A DNA stretch of 64,000 bases, from positions 39,168 through 103,167 of the forward strand of contig JAUHYL010000006.1 in assembly GCA_030426545.1 (NCBI GenBank), given 5' to 3'. Shown piece by piece: positions 51,984 to 60,906 of the stretch; the stretch's first letter is position 1, and each line of letters opens with the position of its first letter. Below the pieces are notes generated by a model that was not told where the DNA came from, searched no databases, and was given only the letters and a program-made list of their open reading frames with translations. The DNA comes from Gammaproteobacteria bacterium (GTDB lineage: Bacteria > Pseudomonadota > Gammaproteobacteria > Pseudomonadales > Halieaceae). Position numbers and translations under genes: made by a program.

Positions 51984-53528
51984 TCAGCGCCAGCCGCGCG
52001 GATTCTCTGCCATTTCGCTGTTCTTCGCCGCAAACACCGCTTTTAGCCTCTCCAGGTGCCGGGGGTGCGTGTCTGACGTATCGTAGGCCTCCCGGTTGTC
52101 GCGCGACAGGTCAAAGAGCCACTCTTTCTGCGGGACAGCGCCACCCAGCGCCATCTGGTCTGTGCTGTAGAACACGCCTGCGGCTCCGCGGTACTTGAAA
52201 CGCTGGTCGCGCACCGCGAACAAGGTTTCACCGTCGTAATAGTAAAGATAGTCATGTGGCGATGGTTCGCTCCTGGTCAGCAGGCCGAGGATGCTGCGTC
52301 CGTCCAGTAACCTGTCCTCGGGCGGTGCCAGGTTGAGGATTTCCAGAACGGTTGGCAACAGATCGGTCCCCATGGCCATGGCGTGAGATACCTCCCCGGC
52401 GGGGATCGCTGCGGGCCAGTGCGCGATAAACGGTACCCGCATGCCGCCCTCGAACGTGTTGCCCTTGCGTCCGCGCAAATTCCCGGGATCGCCAAGGTAC
52501 CAGGGGCCGTTGTCTGAAGTGATGATCAGTAGCGTGTTCTGCCACTGACCGGTTCTCTTCAGGGCGGCGATAAGTTTGCCTATCCCTTCGTCGATCTCCT
52601 CCATGACATCACCGTACAGGCCAGCCGCTGAACGGCCGCTGCGTTCTTCCCGCACGAACAATGGCCGGTGCGGAAAATTGTGCGCGTAGTAAAGGAAGAA
52701 GGGTGCACCCGCCTGTTGCTCGATAAATTCGATTGCGGCCGCGTCGTAGCGTTCGGTCATGTAGTTCTGATCTGCTGGCGCGTCTACCTCAATTTCCCTG
52801 TCCCGGTAGAATGCAAAGGGCTCCATATCGTTGCTGTACAGCGCGCCGTAGTAGCTATCGAAGCCCAGGTCGTTCGGCAGGGAGGGACTTTGATCGCCAA
52901 GGTGCCACTTGCCAACCATGCCTGTGGCGTAGCCCGCCGCCTGCAGAACTTCCGCCAGCGTGATTTCCTCCGCGGGCAGGCGCTTGTTCGCGCCTGAGCC
53001 AAGCACCGTGCTGAACAGGAGCTCCTTGGTGCTGCCGCTGGGGAAGACCACGTTCGGCAATCCTGCCCTGGCCGCTAGTCTGCCGGTGAGATACCCGGCC
53101 CGCGACGGTGTGCACACCGGTGCAGGGGAGTGAAAGTCAGAGAGCATCAGCCCGTTTGCAGCCAGGGCGTTGATATTGGGTGTGTGAATTGCGTTGGAGG
53201 TACCGGCGCCAAAGCCAATGTCGCCGTAGCCGAGGTCATCGTACAGAATGAATACGATGTTGGGGGCATCTGACGGCAGGCTTGCGTTCTCCTGCAGGTA
53301 GGCAAGGTAATCGCGCTTCATGTCCAGGTGCGTTTCGTCATCCGCCTGATCCGCACCCGAGATGCGCAGGGCAAAGACGATAGCAGCCGCAACAATGAGC
53401 GTCAGCAGGGTGATGATCAGCGCGGTAATCACACGCCAGAAGATTCGCAATACCGCCATAGCCAGGTTCCAGGTCAGAAAATTGTGCCGCGCATTGGCTT
53501 TCATTGCGCGCAGTAGATATTTGCACAA
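51984..53528 (-). CDS. Membrane-anchored sulfatase
   Basis: A protein of 514 residues. An N-terminal membrane helix (ITALIITLLTLIVAAAIVF) anchors an arylsulfatase-type domain. The formylglycine motif is CTPSR with Cys139, the metal site includes LYDDLGYGDIG (Asp97, Asp98), and HNFPHRPLF and SDNGPW appear later. It hydrolyses sulfate esters in the periplasm once an FGE enzyme has matured the cysteine; that maturase is not in this window. Its presence among sulfotransferases suggests it may remodel the same sulfated material, or act on external sulfated polysaccharide. Start positions 53528, 53504 and 53459 are all possible. Confidence 0.88.
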   Translation of the reverse strand: MCKYLLRAMKANARHNFLTWNLAMAVLRIFWRVITALIITLLTLIVAAAIVFALRISGADQADDETHLDMKRDYLAYLQENASLPSDAPNIVFILYDDLGYGDIGFGAGTSNAIHTPNINALAANGLMLSDFHSPAPVCTPSRAGYLTGRLAARAGLPNVVFPSGSTKELLFSTVLGSGANKRLPAEEITLAEVLQAAGYATGMVGKWHLGDQSPSLPNDLGFDSYYGALYSNDMEPFAFYRDREIEVDAPADQNYMTERYDAAAIEFIEQQAGAPFFLYYAHNFPHRPLFVREERSGRSAAGLYGDVMEEIDEGIGKLIAALKRTGQWQNTLLIITSDNGPWYLGDPGNLRGRKGNTFEGGMRVPFIAHWPAAIPAGEVSHAMAMGTDLLPTVLEILNLAPPEDRLLDGRSILGLLTRSEPSPHDYLYYYDGETLFAVRDQRFKYRGAAGVFYSTDQMALGGAVPQKEWLFDLSRDNREAYDTSDTHPRHLERLKAVFAAKNSEMAENPRGWR

Positions 53529-53578
53529 TAGTCTGGTCCACTCAAATACGCGAGGGATAGTGAACGGGAGATGATTCG

Positions 53579-54343
53579 GTGAAAGACCTAAAGGGCAAGT
53601 GCATTCTGATTTGCGGTGGCGCCACCGGTATTGGCGCGGCTACGGCGAGGCGCTTGAGTGAGGAAGGTGCGACCGTAGGCATCGGCGATCTCAACGAGAA
53701 AGTCGCCCGGGATCTGGCGAGTGAACTGAACGCGGCGGGTGGAGACGTGACGGTCTGGGCGTACGATCAGGCTGACGAGGCCTCGGTCAACGCGTTGGTC
53801 GCCGCGGCTATAAAGCACTTTGGGCGCCTGGACGGACTGTTTGCCAATGTCGCCAATCTTCAGGTAATTCTCGAGGACGGCGATATCCTCAGCAATGACA
53901 TCTCCCTGTGGGACAGCACGCTGCGGGTCAATTTACTGGGCACCGTGATGCTGATCAGAGCCGCGCTGCCGCAGATGCTGGAACAGGGGGGCGGCTCACT
54001 GGTGTTAACCTCCTCCGATGCCGGTGCGATTGGTGAGCCAGAGAGACCCGCCTACGCAGCCTCCAAGGCGGGGATCAATTCACTGTGTCGTCACATCGCG
54101 TCCCGATGGGGGCAGCAAAGTATTCGCTGTAATGTTGTGTCTCCGGGTTTCGTCCTGACGGAACAACTGGACGCCAACATGCCGCAGGAACTGAAAGACA
54201 GAATGCTGCAGGGTGCGCGCAGTCCCCGGCATGGGCGTGCAGAAGACATTGCCGGGGCGGTGGCTTTCCTGTTGTCTGGTGATGGGGAATGGGTTAACGG
54301 CCAGGTATGGCGTGTAAATGGCGGAGTAACTTACGCGCTGTAA
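53579..54343 (+). CDS. SDR-family oxidoreductase
   Basis: A 254-residue short-chain dehydrogenase. The NAD(P) motif is CGGATGIGAATARRL, the active site is a serine in LTSSDAGA with YAASKAG (YxxxK), and NVVSPGFVLTEQL follows. It would reduce or oxidise a carbonyl or alcohol in the cytosol. It is divergent from the sulfatase gene with a 50-base gap and starts at GTG with GGGAG upstream. Substrate cannot be predicted. Confidence 0.85.
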   Translation: MKDLKGKCILICGGATGIGAATARRLSEEGATVGIGDLNEKVARDLASELNAAGGDVTVWAYDQADEASVNALVAAAIKHFGRLDGLFANVANLQVILEDGDILSNDISLWDSTLRVNLLGTVMLIRAALPQMLEQGGGSLVLTSSDAGAIGEPERPAYAASKAGINSLCRHIASRWGQQSIRCNVVSPGFVLTEQLDANMPQELKDRMLQGARSPRHGRAEDIAGAVAFLLSGDGEWVNGQVWRVNGGVTYAL

Positions 54344-54473
54344 ACCGGACGTTTCCTTTGTGCGAAAGGGTTGGTTCAAGTGTGAAACTTTGAATCGGGG
54401 TACTCGCAGTGCGGTATCATTTCCCCGCGACACGCGGCAAGGAGAAGCAGGTGACGACGGGAGAGCATAGGCA

Positions 54474-54938
54474 GTGATTAACGAAAGCAGCGTAGAGTCA
54501 GATCACATTACCATTCACGCCCCTGCCAGCGTGGTGTGGGATGTCATTGTCGACTTCGAGAATTATCCCCGGTGGAACCAATTTTGCCCCGAAGTGCGCG
54601 GCGAGTTGAAGTTGGGCGCACCGCTTGCGATGAAGGTCGACCTGGGGAACGGTCTGCAGGATCAAGTGGAGTACATCACGACCATCGAAGCTCCGCATCG
54701 AATCGTCTGGTCAATGGAGAACAAGCCGGGGGATCCGGTGCATGCCGATCGCAGCCAGGTGGTTACCCCAATCGACGAGCACAGTTGTAGCTACTGGAGC
54801 ATCGATGAATTTTCCGGTGAGCATGTGCCGGCGATGATGGAGGCGTTGGCGGAAGCGGTTGAGCGCGGATTTAATCTTTGTGCCGGGAATCTGAAGGCAC
54901 GCGCCGAGGCACTCTACGCGGAGTCAAAAAAATCCTGA
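54474..54938 (+). CDS. SRPBCC-family protein
   Basis: A 154-residue START-like protein with the characteristic opening HITIHAPASVVWDVIVDFENYPRWNQFCPEVRGELKLG, typical of polyketide cyclase/activator of Hsp90-like SRPBCC families. The C-terminal helix MEALAEAVERGFNLCAGNLKARAEALY closes the fold. GTG is the start. It follows the SDR gene by 130 bases and may belong to the same pathway, but no operon overlap proves it. Ligand unknown. Confidence 0.78.
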   Translation: MINESSVESDHITIHAPASVVWDVIVDFENYPRWNQFCPEVRGELKLGAPLAMKVDLGNGLQDQVEYITTIEAPHRIVWSMENKPGDPVHADRSQVVTPIDEHSCSYWSIDEFSGEHVPAMMEALAEAVERGFNLCAGNLKARAEALYAESKKS

Positions 54939-55006
54939 CCGGCTATCCGGGCAGTCCGGTTTACCGGTTGCCCGTTTGTGGCGCCGGCTAATCTCGCTCA
55001 ATGCCG

Positions 55007-56263
55007 CTAGGCGCGGCCGAGTAGATCCTTCGCGATCGCAACGATCTGCATTTCGTCGGTTCCGGCATAAATCTGCAGAATTTTTGCATCGCGCATCAGC
55101 TGTTCAACGCGGGTCTCGCGCATGTAGCCGGCGCCACCAAATATCTGTACAGCTTCGGTTGCCACTTCCATAGCGGTTTGGGCGGCATACAGTTTCATCG
55201 CCGACGCCTCCGAAAGCGTGAAGTCCTTGCCCGCTGCCCGGGTCTCGATAAACCGGAACACAAGGTTCTCAAGATTCAGTCGCGCCACTTCCATTTTTGC
55301 CAGCTTGAGTTGTATCAGTTGGTAGCTGCCAATGGGTTGACCGAACTGCACCCGGGTTTTGGCATACTCCAGGGACATTTCCAGTGCGCGCTCTACCAGT
55401 CCAAGCGACATTGCCGCCACGCCGGAACGCTCAGTGCTGAAAGTACTCTTGGCGCCAGAGCGGCCGTAACCGTCCTCGGACTCGCCCATTAAGCGTTCCG
55501 GCCCGGCATGAACATCAGAAAGAAACAGCTCACCGGTCGGCGAGGAACCGATACCCATTTTTTTGAAGGGCGCGCTTTGTTCAAGGCCCGGCATTCCCGA
55601 ATCGAGAATGAAGGACACGATTTTTCGATCCCGCGCTTCTACGCCGTCTTCCTCGAGTCGACAGATAAACACGATGGTGTCGGCGTAGGGGCCGTTGGTG
55701 ATAAAGGTCTTGCTGCCGTTGAGCAGGTAACCACCCTTGCCGTCGCGTTTGGCGGTAGATTTCATTGCACCGAACGCGTCTGACCCTGAGTTGGGCTCAG
55801 TGATTGCCCAGGCGCCGATCTTTTTCAGCGTGAGCAGATCACGTGCGTACTTCTTCTTCTGCGCAAGACTGCCTTTGGCCATGATAGCGCCGGCTGTCAG
55901 TCCCACGGAAACGCCCATTGCCGTTATCAGGCCCTGACAGTGCCGGCTGATTTCGATGATGGGCAGCAGGCTCATCGCGGCGGCGTCGAGCGCTTCTTCC
56001 GATACGGGGCCTTCCTGCGGCTTCTTTTCTGCGGCGTCTGCGACAGTCTCGCCCCGCGCAATGGCCTCTTGACGGGCGATCTGCTTGTCAAAGTTTGCCC
56101 CGGCCAGTTCGTCCATGCCGAAAGAGGTGAACAGCTTGCGCAACACGTCGTAGGGCGGCACACCGTTGTATTCCAGGTCGTCGATGATCGGCACGATCTC
56201 CTTCTCGACAAAGTCGCGCATCATGCCTTTCACCATTTGCTGTTGTTCCGTCCAACCGATCAT
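55007..56263 (-). CDS. Acyl-CoA dehydrogenase family protein
   Basis: The 418-residue protein carries ACAD motifs: AWAITEPNSGSDAFGAMKSTAKRDG (FAD-binding central domain), SFILDSGMPGL, RVQFGQPIGSYQLIQLKLAKMEV and QIFGGAGYMRETRVEQLMRDAKILQIYAGTDEMQ. It would oxidise an acyl-CoA alpha-beta bond, passing electrons to ETF. ATG at 56263 has AGAGG five bases upstream. It is divergent from the TauD-like gene. Acyl specificity is not deducible. Confidence 0.92.
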   Translation of the reverse strand: MIGWTEQQQMVKGMMRDFVEKEIVPIIDDLEYNGVPPYDVLRKLFTSFGMDELAGANFDKQIARQEAIARGETVADAAEKKPQEGPVSEEALDAAAMSLLPIIEISRHCQGLITAMGVSVGLTAGAIMAKGSLAQKKKYARDLLTLKKIGAWAITEPNSGSDAFGAMKSTAKRDGKGGYLLNGSKTFITNGPYADTIVFICRLEEDGVEARDRKIVSFILDSGMPGLEQSAPFKKMGIGSSPTGELFLSDVHAGPERLMGESEDGYGRSGAKSTFSTERSGVAAMSLGLVERALEMSLEYAKTRVQFGQPIGSYQLIQLKLAKMEVARLNLENLVFRFIETRAAGKDFTLSEASAMKLYAAQTAMEVATEAVQIFGGAGYMRETRVEQLMRDAKILQIYAGTDEMQIVAIAKDLLGRA

Positions 56264-56417
56264 CGGTGCCTCTCAGGGTCTGTGTTGGTAAATCGGCCCA
56301 CAGCATAGTGGAACGGGCCGCGTTTATAAACTGCTCACAGTGCCGTGTACTTACAATCCCGGTCGCTACTGCTACCATGACTGTATGCGCGCAGGCGCCA
56401 GTTGAAGGAGGAAAGAC

Positions 56418-57284
56418 ATGCTCGATATTCAGCCCAGCGGCCAGGCCTGTGGCGCAACAGTGACTGGCATCGACTTTTCCGGGGAGATTGACGCGACCAC
56501 CTTACAGTCAGTGCGCAGGGCGTGGCTGGAGCATCATGTATTGGCGTTTCCGGAACAACAGTTGTCAGATGCTGACCTGGAACGTATCAGTCGCTACTTC
56601 GGTGCGCTCGGTGAGGAGCCCTTTTTCGGAACGATCGATGGCAGTGATCATGTAGTAGAGCTGTCGCGCCTGGCAGATGAAAAGGCGCCGTTGTTCGCCG
56701 AGAACTGGCACTCTGACTGGAGCTTCCTGCCGCAACCGCCTATTGGCACCCTGCTGTACAGCCTGGTGATACCTCCCGTGGGCGGGCACACCGGCTTTGT
56801 CAATCAACAGAAGGCGCTGGCCGAGATGCCAATGACCCTGCGACAGCGCCTGGAAGGCAAGCGAGCCCTGCACTCGGCAGCGGCCGCCTACGCCCCGGAG
56901 GGTATGTACGGCGACAAGGAGACGGAGTCGGATCGCAGCATGAAGATCACTTTCTCCGACAAGGCCAAAGAGATCTATCCGCATCCCTTTATTTTCACGC
57001 ACCCGGAGAGTGGCGTTGACACACTCCTGGGTTGTATTGGCTATATCTGTGGAGTGGAAGGCATGAGCGAGGAAGAAGCCCTGCCCTTGTTGTTCGAGTT
57101 ATACGAATGGCAGACCAGAGAGGAGTTTCAATACACCCATGATTGGCAGCGCGACATGCTGGTTATCTGGGACAATCGCAGTGTGCTGCACCGTGCCTAT
57201 GGCGGATACGAGGGCTATGACCGTATTTTGCACCGCACCACGATCGCGCCCGATGAGAGTCGTTTCCTCGCACCGTCGATCTGA
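56418..57284 (+). CDS. TauD/TfdA-family 2OG-Fe(II) dioxygenase
   Basis: A 288-residue dioxygenase. The iron-binding HxD is in ENWHSDWSFLPQPP near residue 100, the distal His in WDNRSVLHRAYGGYEGYDRILHRTTI, and the following arginine likely binds 2-oxoglutarate. Family members release sulfite, phosphonate or herbicide side chains, or hydroxylate small molecules. AAGGAGGAAAGAC precedes the ATG. It sits between an acyl-CoA dehydrogenase and the MBOAT pair, so lipid or xenobiotic catabolism is as likely as any sulfur link. Substrate unknown. Confidence 0.9.
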   Translation: MLDIQPSGQACGATVTGIDFSGEIDATTLQSVRRAWLEHHVLAFPEQQLSDADLERISRYFGALGEEPFFGTIDGSDHVVELSRLADEKAPLFAENWHSDWSFLPQPPIGTLLYSLVIPPVGGHTGFVNQQKALAEMPMTLRQRLEGKRALHSAAAAYAPEGMYGDKETESDRSMKITFSDKAKEIYPHPFIFTHPESGVDTLLGCIGYICGVEGMSEEEALPLLFELYEWQTREEFQYTHDWQRDMLVIWDNRSVLHRAYGGYEGYDRILHRTTIAPDESRFLAPSI

Positions 57285-57299
57285 GGTGCGAAGCCGTTA

Positions 57300-58442
57300 T
57301 CATTTAGCGGCGCCTGCCTGCCGCAGGAACGCCCGCAGGAAAGGTTTGTTAGCCCGTTCGTAATTTTGCATGCGCAGCAAAGCTTCCGACCAGTAATCCC
57401 CCATGCTGGCCTGTGTCAGCCTCGTGGCTACACCTTGCGAGGCGGACAACACATCGTTGCGAATCAAGTCGCCGAAAAGCGGGCTGTAGTGGATGCCGTC
57501 GATAAAGAACACTTTGCCTTTGAAGTCATTGATGGGCTCTGCAGTGGCTGCAGCGGTTTGAAAGCCAAATAGCGGAAACGCTACCCGGTTGATGCTTCGA
57601 GCCTCCCTGTCGAGCAGTTCGATAACTTCTCGCTGCCAGCGCAACATGTGCTCAAGTTGGCCGGCTTCGCGATAGGCCGCCAGCGTTGTTGCGTGGACCG
57701 GCGAAACAAAGAAGCGCGCGTCGATTCCGGCCGCATAGCAGTAGCGAACAAGTTCCGCCAGGTAGTCGAGGTTGTGTTGAGTCGATGACTGACTGGCCAG
57801 TTCAAAATACTGTTTACCTATTTTGAAGAACTTTTGCCTGCGTGGTACTTGCCGTGACACGCTTTTGGTACGCCACGTGCCGTCGTGATAAAAATCCAAC
57901 TGCGCCGGTTTCAGATCGAGCACGGTGTGCAGGGAGGCGGTGCTCGCCTGTATCGACAGCAGTAACTGATACAAATCTCGCACGCGCTGTTTTATGGCGC
58001 TCCAGTTCGGCGGTAGAGCAACACCGTTGATCATGCGCTTCTCGGAAAAACCGAAACGGAACTTTGGGTGCGTATCCAGAAAGGCGGAAAAGTCCAGACC
58101 AACAATCAACTGATGCGTGGGGCTGAAGCGATTGGCGTGACGCAGTGTCTGCAACATTTCGTAGGAGGTCATTCCCGGTAGCGCGGCGTTGTAGCCCTCA
58201 CCCTTACTCAGCGTGGGGCGCATCACCGCCACACGGGAGCTGCCGAGTATCAGAAGGTCTCCCGGTGCCTTGCGTAGTTGTTCTGCCTTAATCTGGCGGA
58301 AGTAGTAAATGAGGTCTGACGACGTTGTGATGTCCTCTCGTTCGAATGCGCGGTAGGGATTGACCCAGTAGTTAAACGTTGCCAGCAATGTCGCTCCCAC
58401 CAGGAATGCCGCGACGATTTTCAGTGTATAGAAGCGCGACAT
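57300..58442 (-). CDS. Membrane-anchored partner protein of MBOAT
   Basis: A protein of 380 residues with one N-terminal helix (TLKIVAAFLVGATLLATFNYWV) and a periplasmic domain with GDLLILGSSRVAVM and FFIDGIHYSPLFGDLI, the GDS/SGNH-like elements found in alginate O-acetylation partner proteins (AlgJ/AlgX or DltD-like group). Its start follows the MBOAT stop by two bases in the same operon. Together they likely O-acylate a polysaccharide or lipid in the periplasm. I could not assign it to a named family with confidence. A longer upstream frame in the same phase lacks signature. Confidence 0.62.
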   Translation of the reverse strand: MSRFYTLKIVAAFLVGATLLATFNYWVNPYRAFEREDITTSSDLIYYFRQIKAEQLRKAPGDLLILGSSRVAVMRPTLSKGEGYNAALPGMTSYEMLQTLRHANRFSPTHQLIVGLDFSAFLDTHPKFRFGFSEKRMINGVALPPNWSAIKQRVRDLYQLLLSIQASTASLHTVLDLKPAQLDFYHDGTWRTKSVSRQVPRRQKFFKIGKQYFELASQSSTQHNLDYLAELVRYCYAAGIDARFFVSPVHATTLAAYREAGQLEHMLRWQREVIELLDREARSINRVAFPLFGFQTAAATAEPINDFKGKVFFIDGIHYSPLFGDLIRNDVLSASQGVATRLTQASMGDYWSEALLRMQNYERANKPFLRAFLRQAGAAK

Positions 58443-58444
58443 GA

Positions 58445-59998
58445 TCAGAACTGGAAGTAGAGAAAGGGAGACAGCATGGCGCCACTGGTCAGGCAGGCCA
58501 GTAGCAGCAATGCGATAACGAGCGCCCAGCGGGAATTGGCCTGCCAGTGCAGGGTCACCAGGGGTGGCCGATTCAGTTCCGGTACGCTCGCCCTGAGGGC
58601 CGGGTGATGGCTGCCCATAAATTCCACCGTGTTCGGCATACAAAAGGCGACGAAGGCGGCACCCAGCAGACTGGCAATACCCAGTGCGGTGGCGGAAAGC
58701 TGCGCCACCGGCTCGAACACGGAGAGTAGTGGAATCGATTCGATAGCGCTGATCATTTGCGGGGAGAATCCGCCTGCCACTGGCGCCGATTCCCCGAGCG
58801 TAAACATTGCCAACAGCATGAAGTTCGCACCCTCCAGGCTTTCCGCGCGGAAATAAACCCAGGCCAGAACAACGCATAAAAAGGTCAGCGGCAGTGCCAG
58901 CAGGCGGTTTAATGCGTACAGCGGCGAGAACTTTGCTGTCGCCAGAATGCGTCGCCACGCATGATTGATCACCAGGAACACCCCGTGTAGGCCTCCCCAC
59001 AAAACAAACGTCCAGCCGGCCCCATGCCATAGCCCGCCCAGTAGCATGGTGATGAGCAGGTTTATGTAGCGCCGCGATCTTCCGCGCCGATTCCCACCCA
59101 GCGGTATGTACAGGTAGTCCCGCAAAAAACGCGATAAGGTCATGTGCCAGCGTCGCCAGAACTCGATGATGCTGCGCGAGCGGTAGGGCGAAAAGAAGTT
59201 CAATGGCAGACGTATACCAAACATGATGGCCAGCCCCAGGGCCATATCACTGTAGCCTGAAAAATCAAAATACAGTTGGAAGGTATAGGCGGTCGCACCC
59301 GCCCAGGCATCAAGCGTGGTCATTGCCTGTGCGCTTTCCGCCAGGGAAAAAGCGGGGTTCGCGATTTTTGCCAGGGAGTCCGCGAGGACTATTTTTTTGA
59401 ACAAGCCGATTGCAAATACCGTCATGCCGCGATTCAGGTTGTCGGCGATTTCCCCCGGTACCCGGCCGCGTTCGAACTGCGGCATCATTTCGGCATGGTG
59501 CACGATAGGGCCTGCGATGAGCTGCGGAAAGAACAGCACGAACAGACTGTAGCGTGAGAAGTGGCTCTCGTTCACCCGTCCCTGGTAGGTATCTACCAGG
59601 AACGCAATTTGCTGAAAAGTGAAGAACGAAATTGCCAGCGGCAGCATGATGGCCCCGGCACTGAATTCGGTACCCAGCAGTGTATTGAGGTTGGCGCTGA
59701 GGAAGCCGGCATACTTGAAGTAGCCAATGCATGCCAGGTTCGCACCAATACCCAGCACCAGAGGGCCCTTGCGCTGGTCCACGTCGCGTCGCAGCATCCA
59801 CCTGGCCAGTGTGTAGTTGAACAGAATGGAGCTGCCGATCAGCAGCAGGTAGGCGGGATTCCACCAGCCGTAGAAAAACAACGAGGCCAGGACCAGCCAG
59901 TTTAACGCGGTGCGGTACGACCTGCGCGCCAACAGGTAGTAGACGCCCAGAACCAGGGGTAAAAATCCGAATAGAAATTCAGGTGAGTTGAACAGCAT
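58445..59998 (-). CDS. MBOAT-family membrane O-acyltransferase
   Basis: The 517-residue protein has ten or more membrane segments and the MBOAT core: FYGWWNPAYLLLI near residue 45, FFPQLIAGPIVHHAEMMPQF, YFDFSGYSDMALGLAIMFGIRLP, FWRRWHMTLSRFLRDYLYIPLGG, and the catalytic histidine in MLLGGLWHGAGWTF. This is the AlgI/DltB-type arrangement that passes acyl groups across the inner membrane. With the partner at 57300 it may O-acetylate a surface polysaccharide or glycolipid. ATG at 59998. Confidence 0.92.
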   Translation of the reverse strand: MLFNSPEFLFGFLPLVLGVYYLLARRSYRTALNWLVLASLFFYGWWNPAYLLLIGSSILFNYTLARWMLRRDVDQRKGPLVLGIGANLACIGYFKYAGFLSANLNTLLGTEFSAGAIMLPLAISFFTFQQIAFLVDTYQGRVNESHFSRYSLFVLFFPQLIAGPIVHHAEMMPQFERGRVPGEIADNLNRGMTVFAIGLFKKIVLADSLAKIANPAFSLAESAQAMTTLDAWAGATAYTFQLYFDFSGYSDMALGLAIMFGIRLPLNFFSPYRSRSIIEFWRRWHMTLSRFLRDYLYIPLGGNRRGRSRRYINLLITMLLGGLWHGAGWTFVLWGGLHGVFLVINHAWRRILATAKFSPLYALNRLLALPLTFLCVVLAWVYFRAESLEGANFMLLAMFTLGESAPVAGGFSPQMISAIESIPLLSVFEPVAQLSATALGIASLLGAAFVAFCMPNTVEFMGSHHPALRASVPELNRPPLVTLHWQANSRWALVIALLLLACLTSGAMLSPFLYFQF

Positions 59999-60070
59999 GC
60001 GGGTTGGTATACTGAGTGGCTGGCGCGCCGTGCACCTGACAGCGCCTAGAGTAATTCAGGGTCAGATGAC

Positions 60071-60853
60071 ATGCAAAGACAGCGTTCGGTAGAAGAGGTA
60101 TTGAGTGAGGACAGGGTCGGTTCAGAGACCCTGCGCGATTCGGGCTACGTTGCCAGCGCGGAGCTGCGCCAGAAGGGTCGCGCGGTCCGGCCGCGCGATG
60201 CCAGCACACTGATTATTGTGCGCAGCGACGGCGATGAGCCACGTGTGCTGCTTGGCAAGCGCTCCGCCAGCCACAAATTCATGCCCAACAAGTACGTGTT
60301 TCCGGGCGGGCGGGTCGATCGCGGTGATGGTCGCCTGCAGCCGCCACTGGATCTGCACCCTCAGGTACTGCAGCGGTTGACACGGGGCTGCACGGCAACC
60401 CGGGCGCGGGCCCTGGCACTGGCGGCGGTCCGTGAAACCTATGAGGAAACCGGCCTGATCGTGGGTGAGCCTGACACACCGACGCTGCGCACGCGCTCAC
60501 CCTCCTGGGCAGAATTCCTGCGCTTTGATGTAAACCCGCGGCTGGATGTCCTGCATTACGTGGCCCGCGCGATAACGCCGCCTTACCGCAATCGCCGTTT
60601 TGATGCGCGCTTTTTTATGGTCGACGCGGATCATATTCAGGGCGAGGTGCATGAGCGCCCGAAGGGTTCCGGCGAGTTACTCGATCTACACTGGATTAAA
60701 CTGTCGCGAGCGCAGCATATCGAACAGCTGCCGCATATCACCCGTGCGGTTCTGGTTGAGATTGAGCGGCGCCTGCGTGAGGGGCTGGGCCCGGGGGATG
60801 AAGGGCCATTTGTTTTTACCCGCCACGGGAAGTCAGTCATCGAAGCCCAATAG
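60071..60853 (+). CDS. NUDIX hydrolase, NUDT19-like layout
   Basis: A 260-residue Nudix protein. The Nudix box is split: FPGGRVDRGDGR and, after an insertion of about 30 residues, AAVRETYEETGLIVG. The insertion is typical of the NUDT7/NUDT19 type, which acts on CoA thioesters such as acyl-CoA or CoA derivatives. It starts with ATG at 60071 and is divergent from the MBOAT gene. Substrate is inferred only from the layout. Confidence 0.82.
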   Translation: MQRQRSVEEVLSEDRVGSETLRDSGYVASAELRQKGRAVRPRDASTLIIVRSDGDEPRVLLGKRSASHKFMPNKYVFPGGRVDRGDGRLQPPLDLHPQVLQRLTRGCTATRARALALAAVRETYEETGLIVGEPDTPTLRTRSPSWAEFLRFDVNPRLDVLHYVARAITPPYRNRRFDARFFMVDADHIQGEVHERPKGSGELLDLHWIKLSRAQHIEQLPHITRAVLVEIERRLREGLGPGDEGPFVFTRHGKSVIEAQ

Positions 60854-60906
60854 ACAATGTAAGCTGCAACCGAGAATGATCGTGTTCGGCGGCACCCTGG
60901 TTTGGT

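Noticed and set aside
57300..59030. A 576-codon extended frame for the MBOAT partner protein
   Set aside because: The extension overlaps the MBOAT gene and lacks homology; the ATG at 58442 begins a normal membrane-anchor helix.
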